Below are positions 29,637 to 38,601 of a stretch of DNA of 64,000 nucleotides, in pieces. Origin of the DNA: Xylanibacter rarus (GTDB taxonomy: Bacteria; Bacteroidota; Bacteroidia; Bacteroidales; Bacteroidaceae); contig NZ_LFQU01000012.1 in assembly GCF_001275135.1 (NCBI RefSeq), forward strand, positions 37,530 through 101,529, written 5' to 3'. The position numbers were made by a program, and so were the translations under genes. Under the pieces are notes generated by a model, which saw only the letters and a program-made list of their open reading frames with translations, had not been told where the DNA came from and made no database searches. Numbering within the stretch: position 1 is the stretch's first letter; the number at the start of each line of letters is the position of its first letter.

Positions 29637-30395
29637 TTATTGCCTGTCGTGTTGGGTGATAAATTCTTCTGCGCGCTTTAAATCTTCGGGGGTATCAATT
29701 CCTATGGTTTCAACGTGGGTAATGCCTACTTTTATGCGGTATCCATTTTGAAGCCATCTGAGTTGTTCCAAACTTTCAGCAAGCTCTAGGCTTGATTGTG
29801 GTAATTTTGTTATTTCTGACAAGACATTAGCCCTGTATGCATAAAGTCCAATATGCTTTAAATATGTGAATTTGTTTATCCAATTTGATTTTTCTTCTCC
29901 GCGTATATAGGGTATTATATTCCTGCTAAAATACATGGCAAAGCCATTGTTGTCGCAAATGAGTTTCGGGGAATTAGGATTCTCTAAATCATTTATAGAG
30001 TCTTTTTCAGTAAATGGTCTGCCTAAAGTTGCAATCATAGTTTCTGGGTCATCGAAACATCTACATATTGTTTCTATTTGGGTCTTGTGAATAAATGGCT
30101 CATCACCTTGGATGTTGATTATGACGTCAAATTTTTTTTCTATAATATTTACTGCTTCTTCTATTCTGTCAGTCCCACTTTTGTGATTAGGGGATGTCAT
30201 AATAGCATTTCCTCCAAAGCTTTCCACCGCGTCCTTAATCCTTTCGTCGTCAGTGGCGACGTATACGTCGTCAAGCACTTTTGAAACTTTTTCGTAAACA
30301 TGTTGAATTACGGGTTTTCCGCCTAAAATGGCTAACGGTTTTCCGGGAAAGCGTGTTGACGAATATCTTGCTGGTATGATTCCTACAAAGTTCAT
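29637..30395 (-). CDS. kdsB: 3-deoxy-manno-octulosonate cytidylyltransferase
   Basis: Activates Kdo as CMP-Kdo for the LPS core. It shows the N-terminal IIPARYSSTRFPGKPLA nucleotide-binding motif, VATDDERI, MTSPNHKSGTDRIEEA and NIQGDEPF. At 252 aa it is the normal length. A TATCTTTG sequence (reverse complement of 30420-30427) upstream is a possible -7 element. Confidence 0.97.
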   Translation of the reverse strand: MNFVGIIPARYSSTRFPGKPLAILGGKPVIQHVYEKVSKVLDDVYVATDDERIKDAVESFGGNAIMTSPNHKSGTDRIEEAVNIIEKKFDVIINIQGDEPFIHKTQIETICRCFDDPETMIATLGRPFTEKDSINDLENPNSPKLICDNNGFAMYFSRNIIPYIRGEEKSNWINKFTYLKHIGLYAYRANVLSEITKLPQSSLELAESLEQLRWLQNGYRIKVGITHVETIGIDTPEDLKRAEEFITQHDRQ

Positions 30396-30449
30396 AGTAT
30401 TTCTGTTTTAATATTTTTGCAAAGATACTAATATTTATCAATAAATATA

Positions 30450-30481
30450 TTCGTAAAACCGATTTTAAAAAAATAATTTTG
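30450..30481 (+). promoter_or_regulatory. Promoter of the MORN-repeat gene
   Basis: TTCG (one mismatch to TTTG) at 30450-30453, a 20-nt spacer, and TAATTTTG at 30474-30481. It sets the transcript start downstream of the first possible start codon (TTG at 30479) and so supports the GTG start at 30533. Confidence 0.5.
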
Positions 30482-30532
30482 CAGTATGGTTATTTTTTAT
30501 TACTTTTGGTGATAAATTTAAAAAGAAAAATC

Positions 30533-31642
30533 GTGAAGAACTATATATTGCTTTTATTTTGTGCTGCTTTGCCTCTAATATGTAGTGCGCAAAAGATAAC
30601 ATTAGGCTCATGTGAGACTAAAGATGGTGGAACATACCAGGGTGAAATGGCTTCTGGAAAACCTCATGGGAAAGGTAAAACTGTTTATAAAAACGGGGAT
30701 ACTTATGAAGGTGAATATGTGAAAGGAAAGCGTCAAGGATATGGAGTTTATACTTTTTCTGATGGGGAGAAGTATGAAGGAGAATGGTTCCAAGATCAGC
30801 AACACGGTAGAGGGACATATCATTTTATGAATAATAACAAATATGTTGGACTATGGTTTCGTGATTATCAGCAGGGTCATGGCGTAATGTGGTATTACAA
30901 CGGTGACAAATATGACGGCGATTGGTATCAAGATAAACGTACCGGAAAAGGAACATACACTTATAGCGGTGGTGCCTATTATACTGGTGAATGGAAAGAT
31001 GACAAGAAAACGGGTAAAGGATTCTTTGATTGGGGCGATGGGACAACATATGATGGTATGTGGCTAGATAATTTGCGCTCAGGAAAAGGAACCAATCATT
31101 ATGCTGATGGAGATGTATATATCGGTGATTGGCTAGATGATGTTCAAAATGGGAAAGGTATATATAAGTTCCAAAATGGCGATATGTACGAGGGTGATTA
31201 TGTTAGAGGAAAACGTACGGGTGAAGGTATTTTTACTTTTGCTAATGGCGATAAATATACCGGACATTTTACAGAAGGAGATAAGGACGGCCATGGAGTC
31301 TTACGTTGGAAAAACGGTGATGTATATAATGGATATTGGAAGGCTGACAAACAAAACGGTCTAGGTAAGTTAACGAAAAAAAATGGAGATGTCTTTGAAG
31401 GTAATTTTAAAGACGGCGTTTTTGATGGTGAAATTATAATACATTTCTCAGACGGAAGTAAATTCAAGGGTATTTATCGTCGCGGTAAAAGAAATGGTCG
31501 AGCTTTAGAGGTCGATAAGGACGGACGGCGTTTTGAAGGTTCTTATAAAGATGATAAGCGTGATGGTAAATATGTTGAGAAAGACAAAAATGGTAACATC
31601 GTTTCTCAAGGTATGTATATTTTAGGAAATAAGGTTCAATAA
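30533..31642 (+). CDS. Exported MORN-repeat protein
   Basis: After a signal peptide (KNYILLLFCAALPLICSAQ), almost the whole protein is a run of 14 MORN repeats of about 23 residues each (pattern GDxYxGxWxxGKxxGxGxYxFxN). MORN arrays form long beta-sheets that bind membranes or partner proteins; no enzyme domain is present. I chose the GTG start at 30533 because the frame further upstream runs into the promoter. The product is 369 aa. The gene stands 18 nt before the YhcH-family gene. Confidence 0.9.
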   Translation: MKNYILLLFCAALPLICSAQKITLGSCETKDGGTYQGEMASGKPHGKGKTVYKNGDTYEGEYVKGKRQGYGVYTFSDGEKYEGEWFQDQQHGRGTYHFMNNNKYVGLWFRDYQQGHGVMWYYNGDKYDGDWYQDKRTGKGTYTYSGGAYYTGEWKDDKKTGKGFFDWGDGTTYDGMWLDNLRSGKGTNHYADGDVYIGDWLDDVQNGKGIYKFQNGDMYEGDYVRGKRTGEGIFTFANGDKYTGHFTEGDKDGHGVLRWKNGDVYNGYWKADKQNGLGKLTKKNGDVFEGNFKDGVFDGEIIIHFSDGSKFKGIYRRGKRNGRALEVDKDGRRFEGSYKDDKRDGKYVEKDKNGNIVSQGMYILGNKVQ

Positions 31643-31660
31643 TTAATTAAAATAATATTT

Positions 31661-32104
31661 ATGGTTATAGATACATTGGAAAATTTAGAGAAATATGTTT
31701 CTTTAAATCCATTATTTAATGATGTAGTTGATTTTTTGAAATCAAATGATTTAAATAAATTAAGTGAAGGAAAACATCTGATTAAAGGCACAGATTTATT
31801 CGTAAATATACAAGTGGCAAAAGGTAAATCATGTGAAAGTGCTTTGCTGGAAACTCATAAGAAAATGATTGATATCCAGATACCTTTAAGTACGTCAGAG
31901 ACGTATGGATATACTCCATTAAAGGATTTGCCTGAAGCAGAATATAATGAAGAAAAAGATATAACAAAATACGAAGGAGCTGCTGCTACGTACGTTACCT
32001 GTAAGCCCGGCGAGTTTGCTATATTTTTCCCTCAAGACGGTCATGCTCCTTGTATTTCTGAACAGGCAGAAATAAAGAAGGCCATATTTAAAGTCTTAGC
32101 ATAA
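31661..32104 (+). CDS. YhcH/YjgK/YiaL family (DUF386) protein
   Basis: A 147-aa cupin-like protein of the YhcH/YiaL family. The DIQIPLSTSETYGYTPL and FFPQDGHAPC segments carry the expected metal-binding His/Glu residues. Family members are linked to sugar catabolism, for example sialic acid use, but their reaction is not well defined. It lies between the MORN gene and glgB. Confidence 0.9.
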   Translation: MVIDTLENLEKYVSLNPLFNDVVDFLKSNDLNKLSEGKHLIKGTDLFVNIQVAKGKSCESALLETHKKMIDIQIPLSTSETYGYTPLKDLPEAEYNEEKDITKYEGAAATYVTCKPGEFAIFFPQDGHAPCISEQAEIKKAIFKVLA

Positions 32105-32149
32105 TTTTGCTGAGAGTATCAAACAATAATGTTATTATAAAAAGTTTTT

Positions 32150-32156
32150 AAGGAGG
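32150..32156 (+). promoter_or_regulatory. Strong Shine-Dalgarno site of glgB
   Basis: AAGGAGG ends 4 nt before the glgB ATG. This is unusual here because most genes in the window, as in Bacteroidota generally, lack a clear Shine-Dalgarno sequence. Confidence 0.7.
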
Positions 32157-32160
32157 TATC

Positions 32161-34236
32161 ATGGTTACCAGAAAAGCCCAATCATTAAATAATAAGGCTA
32201 AAACGGATAGTAAAGCGGCAAATGAGCCGAAACATATTGGCTTAGTTGTTAATGATGGTTATCTCGCGCCTTATGAAGATGCCATAAGAGGGCGGCATGA
32301 TCATGCCTTGTGGAAATTAGGCCAGCTGACTCGTAATGGTAAAATATCATTAGAGGATTTTGCCAGTGGGTACGATTATTATGGCTTGCATAAATTATCA
32401 AGAGGCTGGGTCTTTAGAGAGTGGGCGCCTAATGCGACAGAAATTTATCTTGTCGGCGATTTCAATAATTGGCAAGAGACAGAAAAGTATAAAGCCAAGC
32501 GTATAGAAGGAACCGGAAACTGGGAATTGAAAATCTCAGAGAAAGGTATGAAGCATGGTGATTTATACAAAATGCATGTTTATTGGAATGGAGGGTCTGG
32601 AGAACGTATCCCGGCATGGTCTCAGCGAGTTGTGCAGGATGAAGAAACAAAAATATTCTCAGCCCAAGTCTGGAATCCTGAAAAGCCTTATGTGTGGAGG
32701 AAAAAGAAGTTTAAACCAAATAAGAGTCCGCTTCTGATATATGAGTGCCATATAGGAATGTCGCAAGATGCGGAAAAGGTTGGTACTTATACTGAATTTA
32801 AGGAGAATGTGTTGCCGAGAATAATTGAGGATGGTTATAATTGTATACAAATTATGGCAATACAAGAGCATCCTTATTATGGTTCTTTCGGTTATCATGT
32901 AAGTAGCTTCTTTGCTGCTTCAAGCAGATTTGGTACTCCTGAAGAACTAAAGTCTCTTATTGATGAAGCTCATCGCAACGGCATAGCAGTGATTATGGAT
33001 ATTGTTCATAGTCATGCTGTTAAGAATGAAGTTGAGGGATTGGGTAATTTAGCAGGTGATCCTAACCAATATTTTTATCCAGGTGACAGGCATGAGCATC
33101 CCGCATGGGATAGCTTGTGTTTTGACTATGGTAAGGATGAGGTTATGCATTTCTTGTTGAGCAATTGTAAATATTGGCTTAAGGAATTCCATTTTGACGG
33201 CTTCCGTTTTGATGGCGTTACTTCTATGCTTTACTATAGTCATGGTTTAGGAGAGGCTTTCTGTAATTATGGTGATTATTTCAACGGGCATGAAGATGAT
33301 AATGCAATATGTTATCTTACTATTGCTAATAAACTAATTCATGAAATTAATCCTAATGCAATAACAATTGCAGAGGAAGTAAGCGGTATGCCGGGGCTTG
33401 CAGCTAAGTTTGAGGATGGCGGATACGGCTTTGACTATAGGATGGCAATGAATATTCCTGACTATTGGATAAAGACGATAAAGGAGCAAAGTGACGAAAA
33501 CTGGAAGCCTAGCAGTATTTTCTGGGAAGTAAAGAACAGGCGTCCGGATGAAAAGACTATAAGTTATTGTGAAAGTCACGATCAGGCTTTGGTTGGTGAT
33601 AAAACAATTGTTTTTCGTCTTATTGATGCGGATATGTATTGGCATTTCAAAAAAGGCGACGAAAATGAGGTCGTTCATCGTGGAATAGCTTTGCATAAAA
33701 TGATACGTTTAGTAACTGCTGCTGCAATTAATGGCGGATACCTTAACTTTATGGGAAATGAGTTTGGGCATCCTGAATGGATAGACTTTCCTAGAGAGGG
33801 TAATGGTTGGAGCTACAAATACGCAAGAAGACAATGGAATTTGGTAGACAATAAAGATTTGTGCTATCATTATCTGGGTGATTTTGACCGTGAAATGCTT
33901 AGCGTTATCAAGAGTGTGCGTAATTTCCAACGGACGAACGTACAGGAGATTTGGCATAATGATGGTGACCAGATATTGGCTTTTATGCGTGGCGATTTGA
34001 TATTTGTGTTTAATTTTAATCCTACACGATCCTTTACTGATTACGGATTCTTGGTTCCTACAGGATCTTATGATGTTGTATTGAATACTGACGCTAAAAA
34101 GTTTGGTGGAAATGGACTTGCTGATGACAGTATGACTCATATGACAAACTTTGATCCTCTTTATGTAAAAGATCATAAGGAATGGTTAAAACTTTATATC
34201 CCTGCTCGTTCAGCCGTGGTCTTAAAGAAAAATTAA
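32161..34236 (+). CDS. glgB: 1,4-alpha-glucan branching enzyme (GH13)
   Basis: Makes alpha-1,6 branches in glycogen. An N-terminal CBM48-like domain (GWVFREWAPNATEIYLVGDF) precedes the GH13 barrel: DIVHSHAVKNEV, the nucleophile Asp in FRFDGVTSM, the acid Glu in IAEEVSGMPG and the transition-state Asp in CESHDQALVGD. The eukaryote-like spacing of GlgB in Bacteroidota fits the 691-aa length. It is followed after 1 nt by a membrane protein gene. Confidence 0.96.
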   Translation: MVTRKAQSLNNKAKTDSKAANEPKHIGLVVNDGYLAPYEDAIRGRHDHALWKLGQLTRNGKISLEDFASGYDYYGLHKLSRGWVFREWAPNATEIYLVGDFNNWQETEKYKAKRIEGTGNWELKISEKGMKHGDLYKMHVYWNGGSGERIPAWSQRVVQDEETKIFSAQVWNPEKPYVWRKKKFKPNKSPLLIYECHIGMSQDAEKVGTYTEFKENVLPRIIEDGYNCIQIMAIQEHPYYGSFGYHVSSFFAASSRFGTPEELKSLIDEAHRNGIAVIMDIVHSHAVKNEVEGLGNLAGDPNQYFYPGDRHEHPAWDSLCFDYGKDEVMHFLLSNCKYWLKEFHFDGFRFDGVTSMLYYSHGLGEAFCNYGDYFNGHEDDNAICYLTIANKLIHEINPNAITIAEEVSGMPGLAAKFEDGGYGFDYRMAMNIPDYWIKTIKEQSDENWKPSSIFWEVKNRRPDEKTISYCESHDQALVGDKTIVFRLIDADMYWHFKKGDENEVVHRGIALHKMIRLVTAAAINGGYLNFMGNEFGHPEWIDFPREGNGWSYKYARRQWNLVDNKDLCYHYLGDFDREMLSVIKSVRNFQRTNVQEIWHNDGDQILAFMRGDLIFVFNFNPTRSFTDYGFLVPTGSYDVVLNTDAKKFGGNGLADDSMTHMTNFDPLYVKDHKEWLKLYIPARSAVVLKKN

Positions 34237-34237
34237 T

Positions 34238-35389
34238 ATGACACAAGAAGTCAAGGCAAACAATAGCACATTAGTTAATTCTGTATGTGCTATTGTTTTC
34301 ATATTATTTACTTTTGTATATTTATATTTCTTCCAGTCTGATATTATTGCTATGGAGCAACATGTCTTGTCTGGAGGCATTACTCATTACAACAAAACCA
34401 TAGGTGCGGTATTGCTGACTGTGGTACTGTTTCTTGTCAAACTTGGCGTGAGTAAGTTAACGAGGTTTGATGGATGGATTAATATTCTGAATTATTTGCC
34501 ATCATTAATGTTTCTCGCTGTTCTGACATCCGGGAATCAGGATTTCGATGTTAGTTTATTTCCAACCAATGTTATAGTAATCGTATGCATTGTTATAATA
34601 TTGTATGCAATTTTTGCTGTTTTGTCTAGACAGAAGTCAATATTCTATATTGATACGTCTTATACAGGAAGTTTGACCGGAGGTTTGTGGAAGAGTCTTT
34701 TGGCTTTGTCTGCTATGTTGTTGATGGTATGTGCTTTGGGAAATACAAATGAGATTTTTCATTATCGTTTAAGGATAGAGCATTTATTAGAGTCAAATGA
34801 TTATGATAATGCTTTGAGCGTAGGCGAGAAGTCTGATGATACGGATCCTGATTTAACTATGTTGAGAATTTACGCTTTGTCGCGTACAAAGCAATTGGGT
34901 GAACGTTTGTTTGAGTATCCTATACCTAAAGGCGGTTCTGATATATTATTGCCTGATGGGGTGAATGTCAAATGTATGATGTTTCCTGAAACAGAGATAT
35001 TCAAGCAGCTTGGTATACGAAAGATGGGAAAGATGAAGCCTCTTGAGTATCTGTTGTATCTGGAAAATCATGGTCTGGCAATGAAGTCTGTAACAGACTA
35101 TATATTATGTGGTTATTTGTTAGATAAAAATTTAGATGGATTTGTGAACATAATTAAAAACAAATATAATCTAAGCTCACCTGCTTTGCCAAAGCATTAT
35201 AGAGAAGCGCTCACATTGTATACACACCTAAGGTCGAATCCTGTTTTGGTCTTTCATAGCGAGATAATGGATGCTGACTATGCGGATTTTCAAAAACTTG
35301 AAGAAAAGTACAATAACAAGTCAGAGCGTTTTTCTTATGTTAAAGACACTTATGGAGAAACATATTGGTTTTATTACTTTTACCAATAA
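34238..35389 (+). CDS. DUF6057-like membrane protein
   Basis: 383 aa. The first ~175 residues contain about five membrane helices, and the C-terminal ~200 residues are soluble and helical with TPR-like spacing (LLESNDYDNALSVGEK). It resembles DUF6057 proteins of Bacteroidota; the function is unknown. It starts 1 nt after glgB and is probably co-translated, and it ends before a strong terminator. Confidence 0.7.
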   Translation: MTQEVKANNSTLVNSVCAIVFILFTFVYLYFFQSDIIAMEQHVLSGGITHYNKTIGAVLLTVVLFLVKLGVSKLTRFDGWINILNYLPSLMFLAVLTSGNQDFDVSLFPTNVIVIVCIVIILYAIFAVLSRQKSIFYIDTSYTGSLTGGLWKSLLALSAMLLMVCALGNTNEIFHYRLRIEHLLESNDYDNALSVGEKSDDTDPDLTMLRIYALSRTKQLGERLFEYPIPKGGSDILLPDGVNVKCMMFPETEIFKQLGIRKMGKMKPLEYLLYLENHGLAMKSVTDYILCGYLLDKNLDGFVNIIKNKYNLSSPALPKHYREALTLYTHLRSNPVLVFHSEIMDADYADFQKLEEKYNNKSERFSYVKDTYGETYWFYYFYQ

Positions 35390-35425
35390 ATTTCACTTGG
35401 AGAAGATGACCATCGTAAATGAAAA

Positions 35426-35466
35426 CAGAAGGATACAGCATGAAAAATGTATCCTTCTGTTTTTTT
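35426..35466 (+). terminator. Bidirectional-looking terminator
   Basis: CAGAAGGATACA (35426-35437) pairs perfectly with TGTATCCTTCTG (35448-35459), followed by seven T. It lies between the convergent glgB operon and the DUF389 gene and can serve both. Confidence 0.88.
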
Positions 35467-35476
35467 GTTTATATAA

Positions 35477-36884
35477 TTATTTAGTTTTAATTTTTGTTAT
35501 AACAACTTTTATGCTGTCTGCTTGAAGTCTTGCCTTTAGCCAATCTGTGATTTTGCTCCTTTCGAGTTCTTTCATATTGGCTTTTGCTTTAACGCCAATA
35601 ACGGCCAATGTGTAATGTTTAACCTTTAATGAATCTGTGTTTACATAACTGGCATTAGACAGGCTTATGTCGTCAACGTTGTCGAATAATGACTTAATTT
35701 CCTTTGCTACTGCAGGTGCCATAATGTCATATTTTGTATATTGGTCAAGGCTTTTCTGAAGTTCAGATATTTTTGCTGTTTCTTCACGAACCATATCTGA
35801 GTAGTTATCGTTAGATGTTCGCATATTTGTCAGTCTGTTGTTGAGCATCATTAATGATGTTGACTCAGAGCCTTGTATTACCTCAAGTTTATACTGCCGG
35901 ATATTATAATTCTGCATTTCTTTCTCAGCTTTTGCAATAGCACTGTCTGACAGTTCCTTTCCTACGGCGACAACACGTAATGTGAGACTGTCGTTGTTGG
36001 CTTCATATGAAATAATCCTTGTGCCAGTACTGTCTAATTGTTCTTTTACAAATTTGCTGAGATTGCTTTTAAATACACTTGTTTTTACAATACTGTATGT
36101 CATGAAGCCTGCCGGTATCATTGTGGCAACCACAATGATAATAATGTATTTCTTTACTGTAGTTTGTCTTTCATGGTCGACAAATTGTTTTTCCTTGAAT
36201 TTAAGCATTCTTACGCCAATATATGTGGCGAGGGCAATGAATACCGTATTAATAAAAAACAGATAGAAAGCGCCAAGAAAATAGAAAATGTTACCTGTGG
36301 CTATTCCAAAGCCGGCTGTGCAGAGCGGCGGCATCAAGGCTGTAGCAATTGCGACTCCTGGCAGCACATTTCCTTTCCCCTTTGTGGCCAGGGCTACAAT
36401 GCCGGCTGCACCACCGCATAATGCTATAAGTACATCGTATAGTGTGGGGGATGTGCGGGCTAAGAGCTCCGACTGGGCTTCGTCAAGTGGTGTCAGTAAG
36501 AAATAAAGTGTTGCAGTACATACACTTATTATTGTTGCCACGAGATAGTTCTTAAGTGACCGCTTTAGTAATTCAAAATCGTTTATACCAACTGCTAATC
36601 CCATTCCGATTATAGGTCCCATAAGTGGTGATATCAGCATGGCGCCGATTATTACTGCGGTAGAATTCACGTTGAGGCCCAATGATGCTATGAATATTGC
36701 AAAAACCAGAACCCACAGATTGGCCCCGTGAAATGATACTCCATTACTTATGGCCTTGATTGTATTTTCTTCATCCTCTTTGTCGGGCATGGCATTAAAA
36801 TACTTTTTTAAAAAAAGCCATGATGCTTACAGACATCTTTTTTACGAATGATGTTTGTGAATCAGTCAGTTTTTCTTTTGTCAT
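35477..36884 (-). pseudogene. DUF389 membrane protein with N-terminal frameshift
   Basis: The main frame (35477-36790, 437 aa) is a DUF389/TIGR00341-type protein: about six membrane helices with the signature NSTAVIIGAMLISPLMGPI-GMG and a long soluble C-terminal part. Upstream, the ATG at 36884 opens MTKEKLTDSQTSFVKKMSVS and continues to AFFKK, then runs into a stop one base out of frame at the T/A homopolymer block 36804-36816. Removing one base joins it to the main frame at NAMPDKEDE, which restores the usual cytoplasmic N-terminus. The main frame has an ATG of its own, so a shortened protein may still be made. The family function is unknown. Confidence 0.75.
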
Positions 36885-37530
36885 ATTTTACGAGATTTAA
36901 GTTTTAACTATTATAGTGTTTTGGTTGTATAGGTAAACAAAGTTAAGTATTTTTATCCAATTATAGATGCTTTTTGTGAATAAATGTATAATTATGTCTA
37001 ATATTTTTTATTATGTAATATCGTTTACGGTTTGCATGCCAAAGGCTGAAATGGAGAGATTGTTGTATTTTGGCATTATATTATAAATAATTTGCTGTCA
37101 GTGTGCAGTAAAATAATATTACAATATTAAATTGAAAAATAGATATTTTCTTGATGTCACACAGCATGAATCATGCTGAATGTTATAGCTTTTGCGGTGA
37201 AAGTAGTTGTTCTGTTTTATAAAACCAATGCTTTTAATCAATAAAAGCATTGGTTTTGGAGACAAATTCTTATGGTTTTGTCTCCAAAAACATGCGTATT
37301 TTAGCTGGATTTTATATGTAAGACATTATCTTGAATTGCATTATTGATATAATAATTCAGCTTAAAGTGTTGATTATGAGTAGATTACGTCTTTGGTGCG
37401 TTTTTGATGTTATTTTCTCATAATTCTTGATCTTTTATGGAAATACTTTACGCATAAAGCCTTAAATTTCTGAATTTTGTAAAGAAAGATGAAAGTGTGC
37501 AATTAATTTGTTCGCATTTTAGCGATAAGG
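36885..37530. other. 646-bp noncoding gap
   Basis: Lies upstream of the DUF389 gene and downstream of the radical SAM gene, both on the minus strand. No coding frame is seen. It holds three hairpins (37162-37285, listed separately) and otherwise A+T-rich sequence with no further structure that I can name. Confidence 0.55.
37162..37285. repeat. Three consecutive perfect hairpins
   Basis: CAGCATGA-A-TCATGCTG (37162-37178), a 16-bp stem AAAACCAATGCTTTTA with a 5-nt loop (37222-37258), and GGAGACAAA/TTTGTCTCC (37259-37285). The second and third are adjacent with no gap. They could be a small structured RNA or a palindromic repeat element. Confidence 0.6.
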
Positions 37531-38487
37531 TTATTGCTGATTATATTTGTTATTTTTACCCCAAAGTTGTCCTTGATATATATTATTCTTCTTTAGATAG
37601 TTGACAAACTTATTTGTAAATTCGTAATTTTTTAATCCCCAGTCTGGCGCTATCAGCAAATCTTTAGGAGATTGTGATGTGAATCTGTCTATTATTATAT
37701 TACTTCGAAGATGTTGTATATATTTTGCAAGCAATTCTATGTATTCGTCTACGTCATAGGTGTGGATTCCTCCTTGGTAGTAATCGTTTTCAAGTTTTGT
37801 TCCCCGTATTATCTGCAACTGATGTATTTTGATTATGTTTAAGCTTGTTTGGGATATAAGTGATGCTTGTTTTATATTTTCATTTGTATCTTCTCCAGGA
37901 AGTCCTAATATTATATGCCCTCCGGTTATTATGCCTCTTGAAGTCGTTTCCTCAATTGCATTTCTTGAACATTCAAAAGTGTGTCCTCTGTTTATGCGTT
38001 TAAGTGTATCGTTGTTGGCTGATTCAATGCCGTATTCAACAATAACAAACGTTTGCCGTGAAAGGCTTTGAAGGTAATCAAGTATTTCGCTGTTAATACA
38101 GTCTGGTCGAGTGCCAATAACAATGCCTACGATATCCTCTGTATTTAGCGCTTCTTCATACAACCTTTTAAGCTGCTCTATATTCCCATACGTGTTTGTG
38201 TATGCCTGAAAGTATGCCAAATAGCGCATTTCGGGATATTTGTTGCGAAAAAACATCTTTCCTTTTTCAAGCTGCTCCTTAATAGTTTTGTTCTTGTCGC
38301 AATAAGCAGGATTGAATGTGCTGTTGTTGCAAAAGGCACATCCGCCGTAGCTGATTCTGCCGTCCCGGTTGGGGCATGAGAAACCTGCATCAACAGAAAT
38401 CTTTTGTATTTTGAACGGGAAAATAGATCTTATCCAGCTGCCAAAATCATTATAAGGTAATGTCGTTTTTTTATTTAAATCTTGCAT
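37531..38487 (-). CDS. Radical SAM protein, TIGR01212 (YtqA-like) family
   Basis: Radical SAM enzyme with the [4Fe-4S]/SAM motif spread over FSCPNRDGRISYGGCAFCNN, the arrangement typical of TIGR01212, not the compact CxxxCxxC. VEYGIESANNDTLKRINRGH and HIILGLPGED are further family segments. The reaction of most members is unsettled. I chose the ATG at 38487 (MQDLNKKTTLPYNDFGSW), 318 aa; the reading from 38583 adds 32 residues with no family similarity. Confidence 0.88.
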   Translation of the reverse strand: MQDLNKKTTLPYNDFGSWIRSIFPFKIQKISVDAGFSCPNRDGRISYGGCAFCNNSTFNPAYCDKNKTIKEQLEKGKMFFRNKYPEMRYLAYFQAYTNTYGNIEQLKRLYEEALNTEDIVGIVIGTRPDCINSEILDYLQSLSRQTFVIVEYGIESANNDTLKRINRGHTFECSRNAIEETTSRGIITGGHIILGLPGEDTNENIKQASLISQTSLNIIKIHQLQIIRGTKLENDYYQGGIHTYDVDEYIELLAKYIQHLRSNIIIDRFTSQSPKDLLIAPDWGLKNYEFTNKFVNYLKKNNIYQGQLWGKNNKYNQQ

Positions 38488-38601
38488 TGTATAATTACGC
38501 TTAAATTTTTGCCATACGGCATTAATATCTTTTAAATCAATTGAGATGCAAATGTAGTGAAAATTATGTATCTTTGTGCTCAAAATAATTTATAAAATAC
38601 A

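Noticed and set aside
30479-30532. Upstream TTG start for the MORN protein
   Set aside because: It lies inside the -7 promoter element, and the signal peptide begins properly at the GTG at 30533.
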